DNA of 64,000 bases from Methanoculleus sp. 7T (GTDB lineage: Archaea; Halobacteriota; Methanomicrobia; Methanomicrobiales; Methanoculleaceae), in the NCBI RefSeq assembly GCF_023195915.1, contig NZ_JALPRP010000001.1, positions 1,798,001 through 1,862,000 of the forward strand. Direction: 5' to 3'. Below the pieces are notes generated by a model. It was not told the origin of the DNA. It searched no databases and worked only from the letters and a program-made list of their open reading frames with translations. This document shows positions 36,913-49,696 of the stretch, in pieces. Every line of letters begins with the position of its first letter. The stretch's first letter is position 1. Both the position numbers and the translations under genes were made by a program.

Positions 36913-39900
36913 TTGTACATCACGCACCTTGAGATCGACAACTTCAAGTCTTTCGGTAGAAAGACGAAAATTCCTTTTTTTGAAGGATTCACTGTCATCT
37001 CAGGCCCGAACGGTTCCGGAAAGAGCAACATCATCGATAGCATCCTCTTCGTCCTGGCCCTCTCCGGGGCGCGGGGGCTGCGAGCCGAGAAGTTGACCGA
37101 CTTGATCAACGTCAACACCGGGAAGAATACCGCCGAGGTGACGGTCACGTTCTCGGACGGGACGACGATCCGCCGCCGGATCAAGCGGACGCCGACCGGG
37201 TATTACAGTTACAATTACTTAAACAACCGCCTCTGCAAGCAGGGCGACGTCATCGAGTTCCTTGCGAAGGTCGGGATCAAACCTGAAGGCTACAACGTCG
37301 TGATGCAGGGCGACATCACCCGCATCATGGAGATGAGCGACGGGGAGCGCCGGAAGATCATCGATGAGATTGCGGGTGTCGCCGAGTTCGATCATAAGCG
37401 CGAGCAGGCGCTCTCGGAGCTTGAGGTGGTGCGGGAGCGGATCGAGCGCGAGGAGATCCTCTTGAACGAACTCGTTGCGCGGCTGGATGCGCTCCAGCAT
37501 GAGCGCGAGCAGGCGATGGAGTACCGGCGGTGGCAGGGGGAGTTGGAACACCTCGGGCGGTGCCGGGGGGCGGCGCTCGTCCGGCAGAAGGAGCAGGAGA
37601 TCGGCACCCTACACGACCTGATGCTGGACCAGCAGGCGGCGCTCGGGCGCACCGCCGGCGAGGCTGAAGCTCTCAAGGCACGCATCGAGGAGGCGCGCGG
37701 GCGTCAGCATGCGGTCGACGAAGAGATCAGCCGGAAGAGCGGCCCCGAGTACCTCGAGCTCGTCGGACGCCTCGAAGAGGCGCGAGGCGGGATCAAACTC
37801 GCCGAAAAGACCATCGAACGCTTGAAAGCCGACCGGGACGAGAACCTCGAGGCGGTCCAGCGGATCTACATGGACAGCAAGCGCGCCGAGGCCCGGGCCG
37901 AGGAGTGCGCGGGGCAGATCCGCAACCTCTCGATCGACCGTGCGAACCTCGCGATGGAACTCTCGACACAGCGCGAGCAGATGAAGGCGGTCGAGGAGCG
38001 GATAGCCAGCGAGAGCAAAGAGGTCGAAGGGGTCAAGGACCAACTCTTTGCGAGGATGCAGGACCTTGAGAGCCAGAAGGAACTCCGGGCGAACATCCTT
38101 CGGGAGCAGGATATCTTCATTGAGAAGAGCCGGATGCGGACGTCGGAGCGTGAGCGCTTGGAGGTGCGCCTCCGCCAGATCGAGGAGGAACTCACGAACA
38201 AGCAGGCGCAGGTCACGGATTACTCGTCCTGCATGGCCGACTGCGAGGCGCAGAAGCGCGAGATCGAGCGCAACCTCTCCGAGGCCGAGAGCACGCTCTT
38301 TGCGCGGCGGTCGGCTCTTGACCGGCTGAAGAAGGAGATCCGGGAGAACGAGCAGGAACTGATGCGCTATGAGGCGCAGCAGCAGGCGCAGGGCGATGCC
38401 GGCGGGAGGGCGATGGATGTCGTCCTCGGTATGGACGGCGTCCACGGCACCGTTGCGCAGCTCGGGCGGGCGCCGCCGGAGTACGCAACCGCGCTCGACA
38501 CGGCGGCCCTGGGCCGGCTCCGCTGGGTGGTCGTGGATACCGACGCGGTGGCGGCCGATGCGATCCGCTACTTAAAGGAGAACCGTCTTGGGCGGGTCAC
38601 CTTCCTGCCGCTCAACAAACTCCGCCCCCCGGTCCTCTCGCCGCTGGAGGCTGACCCGGGTATCGTCGGCTATGCGGTCGACCTCCTCGAGTTCGACCCG
38701 GCGTTCGAGCGTGCTTTCCGGGTCGTCTTCGGCGCGACGGTGGTGGTGGATACCCTTGAGCGGGCGCGGCGGATGATGGGCCGGTATAAGATGGTCACCC
38801 TAGACGGAGACTTCGTCGAGAAGAGCGGCGCCATGACCGGCGGTGCGCAGACGAAGAAGGTCCGTGGGTTCGGGGTGGCGGTCGACGATGAGATCATGCG
38901 CGTCCGCGCGACGCTCGCCGGCCTCGAGGCTGAGGCGGTGGAGATCGAGGCTTCCATCGGCCGTCTTGCCGCGGTTGCGGAGGCGAAGCGCGCCGAGCGG
39001 AGCGCGGTCGAGGAACAGCTTGCGCGTTACCGCATGCTCACGGAGGAGTTCCAGAAGCGCACCGAGGTGCTCACCGGGGAGAAGCAGACCCTGGAAGCGA
39101 CCCTGCGGGAGATGCTCGATAGCGCGAAGACCGGCGGCGAAGAACTTGCGCGGCTCGAGGCCGACCTCGAACGGACCGCCGGCGAGATCACGCGGCTCTC
39201 GGCCGAGGTCGACGACCTCAAGAAGAAACTCGACGACACCGAGGTTCCCGCTCTCACCGAGCAGTATGAGCGGTATCGGAAGTCGGTCGAGGAGATCGAG
39301 CGCAGGCTCCGGAACAAGGATGCCGATATCACCGACGCCAAACGCGAGCGGCAGCACTTCGCCAACCGCACGGAGGAACTCGCCGCGGAGCGGGACCGTC
39401 TGACTGCGAAGAACCAGGAGATCGATGCCGAGATTACCGCGGCCGAAGAGCAGATCGAGAACCAGCGCCGCCTGATTGTCCAGCTCGAAGCGCGCCAGAA
39501 GGAGTTCTCCGACGAACTCGCCGGCCTGCATGAGGCGCGTGACCGGGTCCTCGACGAGATCAGGTCGTTGGACCGGCAGGCCCTCGAACTCTCGGGTGCG
39601 ATGGAGCGCACCCGGATGCAGATCGATGCTCTTGTAGAGCGGGAGCAGTCGCTACTTGCGGAGCTTGCGGCGCTCCGGGATCAGGCCGGCGATGTGGAGA
39701 CCGACCTTGACCTCCCGGCCATCGATGCCGGGATCGCGGAGGCCGAGCGGGCGCTCAAGAAGATCGGTGCGGTGAACATGCTCGCGATCGAGGAGTGCGA
39801 CCGGGTTAGCACGCGTGTCGAGGAGCGGACTGCAAAGAAGGAGGTGCTCTCGCGGGAGCGGACGATGCTCCTTGAGCGGATCGAGAAGTATGAGAAGATG

Positions 39901-40356
39901 AAGTACGACGCCTTCATGACCGCGTTCCGGGCGATCGATGCGAACTTCCAGAAGATCTTCGCGCGGCTGACCGAGGGGAGCGGGAGGCTGGTCCTCGATA
40001 ATGAGGAGGACCCGTTCGCCGGCGGTATGACGTTTGCGGTCCAACCGCGGGACAAGAAGGTCCATCTCCTCTCCGCGCTCTCGGGGGGCGAGAAGTCGCT
40101 GACTACGCTTGCGTTCATCTTCTCCATTCAGCAGTATATGCCGGCACCGTTCTATGCGCTCGATGAGGTGGATATGTTCCTCGACGGGAGCAACGTCGGC
40201 CGGATTGCCGCCATGATCAGCGAACTCTCGGGGAACGCACAGTCGATCATCGTCTCGCTCCGGAAGCCGATGATCGAGCGCGCCGACCGCATCGTGGGCG
40301 TGACGATCCGCCCGGATAAGAGCACGTACGTGACCGGTGTGCAGAACAATGGATGA
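36913..40356 (+). CDS. smc: Chromosome segregation protein SMC
   Basis: A 1147-residue SMC ATPase that organises the chromosome. Walker A is GPNGSGKSN (residues 31-39), the ABC signature LSGGEKSLTTLA is near residue 1057 and Walker B (FYALDEVDMFLD) near 1080. Two long coiled coils surround a hinge at about 500-660 with the Gly-rich GAMTGGAQTKKVRGFG just after it. The start is TTG at 36913, eight bases after GGGAG, beginning with YITHLEIDNFKSF. The end overlaps scpA. Confidence 0.97.
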   Translation: MYITHLEIDNFKSFGRKTKIPFFEGFTVISGPNGSGKSNIIDSILFVLALSGARGLRAEKLTDLINVNTGKNTAEVTVTFSDGTTIRRRIKRTPTGYYSYNYLNNRLCKQGDVIEFLAKVGIKPEGYNVVMQGDITRIMEMSDGERRKIIDEIAGVAEFDHKREQALSELEVVRERIEREEILLNELVARLDALQHEREQAMEYRRWQGELEHLGRCRGAALVRQKEQEIGTLHDLMLDQQAALGRTAGEAEALKARIEEARGRQHAVDEEISRKSGPEYLELVGRLEEARGGIKLAEKTIERLKADRDENLEAVQRIYMDSKRAEARAEECAGQIRNLSIDRANLAMELSTQREQMKAVEERIASESKEVEGVKDQLFARMQDLESQKELRANILREQDIFIEKSRMRTSERERLEVRLRQIEEELTNKQAQVTDYSSCMADCEAQKREIERNLSEAESTLFARRSALDRLKKEIRENEQELMRYEAQQQAQGDAGGRAMDVVLGMDGVHGTVAQLGRAPPEYATALDTAALGRLRWVVVDTDAVAADAIRYLKENRLGRVTFLPLNKLRPPVLSPLEADPGIVGYAVDLLEFDPAFERAFRVVFGATVVVDTLERARRMMGRYKMVTLDGDFVEKSGAMTGGAQTKKVRGFGVAVDDEIMRVRATLAGLEAEAVEIEASIGRLAAVAEAKRAERSAVEEQLARYRMLTEEFQKRTEVLTGEKQTLEATLREMLDSAKTGGEELARLEADLERTAGEITRLSAEVDDLKKKLDDTEVPALTEQYERYRKSVEEIERRLRNKDADITDAKRERQHFANRTEELAAERDRLTAKNQEIDAEITAAEEQIENQRRLIVQLEARQKEFSDELAGLHEARDRVLDEIRSLDRQALELSGAMERTRMQIDALVEREQSLLAELAALRDQAGDVETDLDLPAIDAGIAEAERALKKIGAVNMLAIEECDRVSTRVEERTAKKEVLSRERTMLLERIEKYEKMKYDAFMTAFRAIDANFQKIFARLTEGSGRLVLDNEEDPFAGGMTFAVQPRDKKVHLLSALSGGEKSLTTLAFIFSIQQYMPAPFYALDEVDMFLDGSNVGRIAAMISELSGNAQSIIVSLRKPMIERADRIVGVTIRPDKSTYVTGVQNNG

Positions 40357-41113
40357 AGAACCTGTCGAGATCCTCGTGGGTATGGCCGAGCGGGGCGAGG
40401 TCGACCCCTGGAACATCGATATCGTGGATGTGACGGATCGGTTCCTCGCTGAGCTCGACCGCAGGAAGGAACTGGACCTGCGGGTCTCGGGGAGGACGCT
40501 CTTCTATGCCGCGTGCCTGCTGCGCCTGAAGTCCGAGTACCTCGAGGGGTGGGAGGGCGACGGGGATGAAGAGTCGTCTCCTGATGAGGATGACGACCTC
40601 TTTGCAGACATCGACGCCGACTTTGAGTCCGGGGGAGGGGGTGAGCCGATCGACCGCCTGGAGCGGGAGATCCAGCGCAGGCTGGGGCGGAAGAACCTGC
40701 GCGAGCGCCCTCCGGTTACGCTCTACGAACTCATCAAGCAACTCAAGACTGCGGAGAAGGAGCAGCGCCGGAAGCAACGGAAGCGGGCGCCCACCCCCCG
40801 GGAGCCGGACCTCGACCTCGATGCCGGCGACGTGGTGGCGGTGGCGCACGACGAAGGCTACCAGAAGGCGGTCACGGTCGTGATGGAGACGTTCCGAAAG
40901 GCTGCACAGAAAGGGGATGTCCTGACGCTCGACGGCCTTTCCGGGGCGATGGGGCGGACCCGGCGCGAGGTCTATATTCCGCTGCTCTTCCTGATGCTGG
41001 AGGGAAAGCTTGCCCTCTGGCAGGACGAGTTCTTCGGCGAGGTATACGTCGGCGAGCATATTCCGGATGGCGGCCCCATGTCGCCGGATGCTCCCGACCC
41101 CGATGGGCCGTAG
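40349..41113 (+). CDS. scpA: Segregation and condensation protein A
   Basis: A 254-residue kleisin that bridges the SMC heads. EEPVEILVGMAERGEVDPWNID is the diagnostic N-terminus; an acidic middle (about 70-95) and a C-terminal winged helix follow (VLTLDGLSGAMGRTRREVYIPLLFLMLEG over about 195-225). The ATG lies inside the stop region of smc (overlap of 8 bases). No scpB is adjacent. Confidence 0.94.
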   Translation: MDEEPVEILVGMAERGEVDPWNIDIVDVTDRFLAELDRRKELDLRVSGRTLFYAACLLRLKSEYLEGWEGDGDEESSPDEDDDLFADIDADFESGGGGEPIDRLEREIQRRLGRKNLRERPPVTLYELIKQLKTAEKEQRRKQRKRAPTPREPDLDLDAGDVVAVAHDEGYQKAVTVVMETFRKAAQKGDVLTLDGLSGAMGRTRREVYIPLLFLMLEGKLALWQDEFFGEVYVGEHIPDGGPMSPDAPDPDGP

Positions 41114-41218
41114 GCTGGTGCTACGGAGCCTTTTATCCCACTATTCTCTCGTTTTTTGAGGCGTCCGGTCCGGCACGGGGCCCGGAGGGTTTGCGCGCGT
41201 GGCGGTATGACCCGCGCT

Positions 41219-41230
41219 TCGCTTATATAT
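41219..41230 (+). promoter_or_regulatory. TATA box P0 upstream of rRNA operon
   Basis: CTTATATATAG is a good TATA box about 83 bases before the first box of the regular array. It may be the outermost rRNA promoter. Confidence 0.5.
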
Positions 41231-41301
41231 AGATGGCTCTTCGAGGCGGTTGTCATGGGTCGATCCACGGAAGGGCTGCGATTCTGCGTGGGGTGCAGGG
41301 T

Positions 41302-41316
41302 AAACGTATAAATACC
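41302..41316 (+). promoter_or_regulatory. rRNA promoter P1
   Basis: The box is AAACGTATAAATACC. About 15 bases later ACGACAACAT follows, also found after P2, and is a likely initiation region. The spacer to P2 holds a hairpin of GTTGGGAAC (41342-41350) with GTTCCCAAC (41394-41402) and inner CCGTGC/GCACGG. Confidence 0.75.
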
Positions 41317-41447
41317 CCAGACGACAACATGTAATAGTCAAGTTGGGAACGAATCCCGTGCCTGATTCTGCATTGGATTGCAGATCGCACGGAGTTCCCA
41401 ACGAATATGGGGGTCCAAGTCAAGTGTTTGGATCCGACGAAGCAGGG

Positions 41448-41462
41448 AAATGTTTATATGGC
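41448..41462 (+). promoter_or_regulatory. rRNA promoter P2
   Basis: The box is AAATGTTTATATGG, about 146 bases after P1, followed by ACGACAACAT as after P1. Its spacer holds a 9-bp hairpin, GCCCCGAGA with TCTCGGGGC, near 41556-41577. Confidence 0.75.
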
Positions 41463-41592
41463 ATTGACGACAACATAGTAAGGCTGTGTTGTTGGGGCAT
41501 CAGACCGTGCAGCCCTCCTCGGGTGGTCTGGTCGATGCTCGTTCAACTGCTGTGAAGCCCCGAGAAATGTCTCGGGGCCGATACAGGTTGAC

Positions 41593-41606
41593 AATGTTTA
41601 TATATC
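41593..41606 (+). promoter_or_regulatory. rRNA promoter P3
   Basis: The box is AATGTTTATATATC, about 145 bases after P2. Its spacer holds CCGGGAAT paired with ATTCCCGG near 41673-41697. Confidence 0.75.
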
Positions 41607-41719
41607 TGGAGATTCAATGTGTATTCTCGCAAGATGTGTCGTCCCCGCCGGTGCGGGTGCGACACGATCGGACCGGGAATATGTAATGGATTCCCGGTTC
41701 GAGTCCCAAAGCGGGAAGT

Positions 41720-41733
41720 AATGTTTATATGTG
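41720..41733 (+). promoter_or_regulatory. rRNA promoter P4
   Basis: The box is AATGTTTATATGTG, about 127 bases after P3, followed by ACAAACATTAATTCCTGCAC, which is nearly the same after P5. Its spacer holds a hairpin GGAACG/CGTTCC near 41775-41795 and GGAGATTC/GAATCTCC near 41816-41837. Confidence 0.8.
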
Positions 41734-41860
41734 ATGAATCACAAACATTAATTCCTGCACGGGTGAAACAGGGCGGTCGGAACGCTTCGTTCCGGCCGGG
41801 TTCTGCAATCGGGCCGGAGATTCAATACGAATCTCCAGAACGGATCCTGAAGCAAGATGA

Positions 41861-41875
41861 AAACGTTTATATGTG
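41861..41875 (+). promoter_or_regulatory. rRNA promoter P5
   Basis: The box is AAACGTTTATATGTG, about 141 bases after P4, followed by ACAAACGTTAATTCCTGCAC. Its spacer holds TTCGAGT paired with ACTCGAA near 41962-41982. Confidence 0.8.
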
Positions 41876-41997
41876 AAGAACGACAAACGTTAATTCCTGC
41901 ACAGGTGACGTAACGCGGTCCGGTTCGGGCCGAATTCCCTGTATCAAAAAGGACATGAAGGTTCGAGTCCTCAAAACTCGAATCTGATGCAGGAAAC

Positions 41998-42012
41998 AAA
42001 TGTTTAAATACC
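41998..42012 (+). promoter_or_regulatory. rRNA promoter P6
   Basis: The box is AAATGTTTAAATACC, about 137 bases after P5 and 150 bases before 16S rRNA. After it lies GAATCAAC paired with GTTGATTC (about 42046-42080) enclosing CCGCC/GGCGG. Confidence 0.75.
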
Positions 42013-42106
42013 TAGAAAATAAACATTGTTTTCCTGTTGATGGAGAATCAACACGACCGCCCTCGAGGCGGGTTGATTCTGACGTTGGCATTGGCAATGC
42101 GGAAAT

Positions 42107-42136
42107 TTGTTCAGTAACCGCTAATTCCTCCCAAGT
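42107..42136 (+). other. 16S rRNA processing stem, 5' strand
   Basis: TTGTTCAG (42107-42114), AACCGCT (42116-42122) and CCCAAGT (42130-42136) pair with ACTTGGG (43635-43641), AGCGGTT (43645-43651) and CTGAACAA (43653-43660). The interrupted helix encloses all of 16S and is the expected site of bulge-helix-bulge cleavage by the archaeal splicing endonuclease. Confidence 0.85.
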
Positions 42137-42158
42137 TTAGTAGTGTGCATACTTCCAA

Positions 42159-43625
<1,467 letters not shown>

Positions 43626-43634
43626 AATGAAATT

Positions 43635-43660
43635 ACTTGGGGTAAGCGGTTGCTGAACAA
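43635..43660 (+). other. 16S rRNA processing stem, 3' strand
   Basis: This strand pairs with 42107-42136 as described there. It lies 10 bases after the mature 3' end and 33 bases before tRNA-Ala. Confidence 0.85.
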
Positions 43661-43692
43661 AACGTAAAATTGCCGATGTCAACCGGAAAATC

Positions 43693-43765
43693 GGGCTCAT
43701 AGCTCAGTTGGAAGAGCGCCGCCTTTGCGAGGCGGAGGCCGGGGGTTCAAATCCCCCTGAGTCCA
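43693..43765 (+). tRNA. tRNA-Ala (TGC)
   Basis: A 73-nt tRNA in the 16S-23S spacer. The acceptor is GGGCTCA with TGAGTCC, the anticodon loop TTTGCGA gives TGC, and the T arm is GGGGG-TTCAAAT-CCCCC. Ala-TGC in this spacer is the usual archaeal arrangement. Confidence 0.97.
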
Positions 43766-43837
43766 CTTCAGTGCACTCGGAGATGAGAGTCCCCGGGGAA
43801 GGGCTGAGGGTCTTTGACCTGAAGAGGCCGTGTAAAG

Positions 43838-43873
43838 GTGCGTAACTCTGGACGTTAAATGAGTTCAGCGGAA
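43838..43873 (+). other. 23S rRNA processing stem, 5' strand
   Basis: GTGCGTAACTCTGGA (43838-43852) and TGAGTTCAGCGGAA (43860-43873) pair perfectly or almost so with TCCAGAGTTGCGCAC (46805-46819) and TTCCGCTGAACTCA (46784-46797). Seven unpaired bases on each side separate the two helices, consistent with a bulge-helix-bulge type processing site for 23S. Confidence 0.88.
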
Positions 43874-43874
43874 C

Positions 43875-46783
<2,909 letters not shown>

Positions 46784-46819
46784 TTCCGCTGAACTCAGAC
46801 GAAATCCAGAGTTGCGCAC
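46784..46819 (+). other. 23S rRNA processing stem, 3' strand
   Basis: This strand pairs with 43838-43873 as described there. It is followed at 46857-46867 by a TATA-like CTTATATAGAT that could give a separate promoter for tRNA-Cys and 5S. Confidence 0.85.
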
Positions 46820-46901
46820 CAAAAACACCTCATGCCCAACCCCGAATAAGGGTGTAACCCTTATATAGATTGGGTGACTATATTATGAGGTAACACGGCT
46901 T

Positions 46902-46973
46902 GCCAAGGTGGCGGAGCGGCCACGCGGTTGACTGCAGATCAACTACACCCCGGTTCAAGTCCGGGCCTTGGCT
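46902..46973 (+). tRNA. tRNA-Cys (GCA)
   Basis: A 72-nt tRNA with acceptor GCCAAGG/CCTTGGC, anticodon loop CTGCAGA (anticodon GCA) and T arm CCCGG-TTCAAGT-CCGGG. It lies between 23S and 5S, only a few bases before 5S, whereas in several archaea tRNA-Cys follows 5S. Confidence 0.96.
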
Positions 46974-46975
46974 TT

Positions 46976-47102
46976 GGTAATAGCGGCCACAGCAGAGGGG
47001 AAACACCTGGACCCATTCCGAACCCAGAAGTTAAGCCCTCTCACGTGCTGTGTGGTACTGAGGTGCGCGAGCCCTCGGGAAGCACAATTCGCTGCTATTA
47101 CC
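46976..47102 (+). rRNA. 5S ribosomal RNA
   Basis: GGTAATAGC at the start pairs with GCTATTACC at the end. The internal CCATTCCGAACCCAGAAGTTAAG is the conserved loop B/C region of 5S rRNA. Ends may be off by one or two bases. Confidence 0.95.
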
Positions 47103-47357
47103 TTCCTTTACACTGAAAAACTGCTATTCTGATATCTTATTGTGCGAGCGTTTGCTGTTTCTGATTGTCTGTTCTCGCTAACGCGTTTGTAAATTATCTC
47201 TCAATCATACCGTAACTGCTCATGGTCGGTCCCGCGGCTATCGACGGGATATGTCTGTGGCCTCCGAGGTCATAATCGGTAAAGATTAAACGATTCTTCC
47301 GTCCGTACCGATGCCCCTGTGCCGGTTCTTTTGTTCTACCCGGGTCTTTGGGCCTCG

Positions 47358-47711
47358 CTAAAACCGTGTACTTAGGAGGGCGTCGAAGTACTCCAACGCG
47401 ACGGCACTTTTCTCGGGAGCGAACCAGACTTCTATCGTTCTTTCACCGATAAGGCAGTTGATCTCGACGATACCGAACTTGTGGATGATCCGCACCTCTC
47501 CTGCATCGGTCTCCCTGCGGTAAAGATCTTGGTTCTGGACAAAGGTGGCGACGTCCTCTTCGGTCACCTGCCGCGGCAGGTGATAGAGCATCTGTTGCCA
47601 GTGCGGGTATGGGGGTATCGGGTCGGCGTATGGGGTGGGCAATCTACATTCTCCTGTGCAGTTCCGAAGGCGGAGTGTACCGGGACTTCGATGATCGATA
47701 TGGTTGTCCAA
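47358..47711 (-). CDS. Hypothetical protein
   Basis: An open frame of 117 codons starting with TTG; an internal ATG (about 47591, LYHLPRQVTEEDVATF) is a possible alternative start. The C-terminal 75 residues look protein-like, with alternating strands (VRIIHKFGIVEINCLIG, IEVWFAPEKSAVALEYF). No family is recognised. It lies alone between the rRNA operon and the pilin cluster. Confidence 0.5.
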   Translation of the reverse strand: MDNHIDHRSPGTLRLRNCTGECRLPTPYADPIPPYPHWQQMLYHLPRQVTEEDVATFVQNQDLYRRETDAGEVRIIHKFGIVEINCLIGERTIEVWFAPEKSAVALEYFDALLSTRF

Positions 47712-48130
47712 GGGTTAACAAAATATCGGGACTCATAGTCTTGCCGATTACACGGAGCACATCCCAAAAGCCTAGCGACTGAAAACGTGGATTGGAGCCC
47801 CCTCATCTAAGTTAGTGGAGAACCGAGCCAACAGATGCTCTATTGTGAACGCGGCTTCCCACCGGGTATCGTGCATCGGGGGGACCGGGAGGGGGACACC
47901 CCCTTCCGGCAGAGGCTTTTTGGGATGACCTCCCCATCCGTCCATGCAGCGAAGCCTTTGATTATCGCGTGTCTCTGCACTTACACGTCGCGCGCTTCCG
48001 GTGCTCAAACTCCTCCTACCATCCGTCCGGTTGCCCTCCATGAGGGGGATAAACCTGGGTAAATGCCGTCCTCTGGATCGCGAGCGCGAACAGGGTCAAA
48101 TTTTCATGAAAAATGTGTCAACGTAAGTCG
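47712..48130. other. Intergenic stretch before pilin cluster 1
   Basis: No gene is supported. Part of it (about 47990-48010, read on the minus strand) contains GAGCACCGGAAGCGCGC, which recalls the hairpin words of repeat A without being a full copy. The sequence turns sharply AT-rich from about 48100. Confidence 0.4.
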
Positions 48131-48195
48131 ATCAAATAAATATAGTTAACAAATAGGTATTGTTAAATACATAATATTGATATGCTTATAGTAAC
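48131..48195 (+). promoter_or_regulatory. Promoter region of pilin cluster 1
   Basis: An AT-rich block holds three TATA-like words: AAATAAATATAG (about 48134-48145), TTAAATACATA (about 48162-48172) and GCTTATAG (about 48184-48191). Any could drive the pilin genes starting at 48264. I cannot say which one is used. Confidence 0.5.
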
Positions 48196-48263
48196 ACGGT
48201 GGGTTTGGCCCTGTGAAATTAATTCACCATCGTATTGTGGTCAGTTGGCCAGAGGAGTCAAGT

Positions 48264-49043
48264 ATGCATTTCCTGAAGAAGTTTACAAAGATGAATAGTG
48301 AAGATGCCGTCTCGCCGGTTATCGGCGTGATGCTGATGCTCGTCGTCACGATCATCATCGCAGCGGTTGTTTCAGCATTTTCCGGCGGCCTGATTGGTGG
48401 AACCGATCAGAAGGCCCCAATGCTTGCTATGGACATAAAGATCTCAAACACTGGTAGTTGGAGCGGGAGCGGGTTTACCGCAACGGTAACGAGCGTAAGT
48501 ACTCCGATACACACAAAGAACCTGAAGATCGTGACTTCATGGAAGACCGGCGGTGTCACTGGAGGCGCTACATCGCAACCTCTGGGCACCAGTGTACAGG
48601 TTCCGATGAAATCGGACTGGGGTGCGGGAGGAGAAACCCAGATCCTTGACAGCAATGCACCCTATGGGTATGGTCCCGGGGTGAATGGCACGGCCGGCGC
48701 CCAGAGTCATACCAACCCGTTTTCCCAGCCCGACCAGCAGTTCGGCAATTATACCCTTGTACAGGGGACCGGCTTGGTCGCATTACCCTACGGCAGTTAC
48801 CATGCGATGATTCCTGCGTCGCAAGATCAAGTCGATAGTGGTGGGTACGGAGTCAGCGACGATACCTCTTACAAGTATACCGTTGGCGGTGAATTTACGA
48901 GCGGCTCACTGGACGCAGCCCAGGCGGTGCTCGGGAAAGGATGGGAGAACCTGAGGGTCGGGGACATCGTGAACGTAAAGGTCGTCCACATCCCGACGGG
49001 TAAGGTAATTTTAGAGAAGAATATCGCGGTAACGGAGGGGTGA
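48264..49043 (+). CDS. Archaeal type IV pilin, long form L1
   Basis: A 259-residue pilin with the class III-type leader and hydrophobic helix EDAVSPVIGVMLMLVVT (about 12-28) and IIIAAVVSAFSGGL, the archaeal pilin N-terminal domain. The mature protein is processed by a prepilin peptidase and assembled outside the cell. It has SYHAMI, the APYGYG turn, QFGNYTL and the C-terminal GWENLRVGDIVNVKV with PTGK. AGAGGAG precedes the ATG. First of three long/short pairs in tandem; the short partner starts 8 bases later. Confidence 0.92.
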   Translation: MHFLKKFTKMNSEDAVSPVIGVMLMLVVTIIIAAVVSAFSGGLIGGTDQKAPMLAMDIKISNTGSWSGSGFTATVTSVSTPIHTKNLKIVTSWKTGGVTGGATSQPLGTSVQVPMKSDWGAGGETQILDSNAPYGYGPGVNGTAGAQSHTNPFSQPDQQFGNYTLVQGTGLVALPYGSYHAMIPASQDQVDSGGYGVSDDTSYKYTVGGEFTSGSLDAAQAVLGKGWENLRVGDIVNVKVVHIPTGKVILEKNIAVTEG

Positions 49044-49050
49044 AGGATTC

Positions 49051-49653
49051 ATGAGCAGATTCGCAGGTAAACGAATTACCGATAGCGCCGTCTCACCGGT
49101 GGTCGGCGTGATGCTGATGCTTGTCGTCACCATCATCATTGCGGCGGTTGTTTCGACGTTTGCAGGTAGTGCGGTGAACAGTCAGCAGAAGCTCCCGCAG
49201 GCAACCATCCAAGGGAAGTTCAGCATCGGCTCAGGCATGGAGATCACGCACATGGGCGGGGACGCGCTTGCCACGAGCGACCTGGTCTTTACCGTCAGGA
49301 ACAGCCCGGTCTTCGGTCAGAACCTTGAGCAGATCACGGCACAGGAGATTGACAAGTCGTTGATACAGGATGGCCGGGGTCGGCCGTTGGATTATGGGGG
49401 CGGCAGTACGAATGTCACCTCGTTTGTATCCGGTGATACTCTCTACATCAAGCCGGGGAATCTCGGGTGCTCGGTACTCCAGCCCCGGATATGGGCGGGG
49501 ACGCAACACGTAAATGCAGGACCTCTCGAGAAAGAATATTTCAAGGAACTCTGCTTCGATAACCCCCAGAGCGCCGGGAGAACCTTCTACCTTGACATCA
49601 GCGACAAGAAGGGGAACCTCATCTCCCGGTGCGAGGTAACGATCACCCCATAA
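49051..49653 (+). CDS. Archaeal type IV pilin, short form S1
   Basis: A 200-residue pilin with the same leader (DSAVSPVVGVMLMLVVT) but a different body: GSGMEITHMGGDALATSDLVF, a CSVLQP segment, and a C-terminal half with LCFDNPQSAGRTFYLDISD and CEVTITP. It belongs to the short class that always follows a long pilin in this window. It lies 7 bases after L1, so the two are likely translated together. Confidence 0.92.
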   Translation: MSRFAGKRITDSAVSPVVGVMLMLVVTIIIAAVVSTFAGSAVNSQQKLPQATIQGKFSIGSGMEITHMGGDALATSDLVFTVRNSPVFGQNLEQITAQEIDKSLIQDGRGRPLDYGGGSTNVTSFVSGDTLYIKPGNLGCSVLQPRIWAGTQHVNAGPLEKEYFKELCFDNPQSAGRTFYLDISDKKGNLISRCEVTITP

Positions 49654-49696
49654 AGCAGGTAGGAATGTGAGATGACAGGATTTGAGAGGGGTACAG

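Noticed and set aside
47772-48041. An 89-codon minus-strand frame
   Set aside because: Arg/Gly/Pro-rich product typical of non-coding GC-rich sequence, with no ribosome site.
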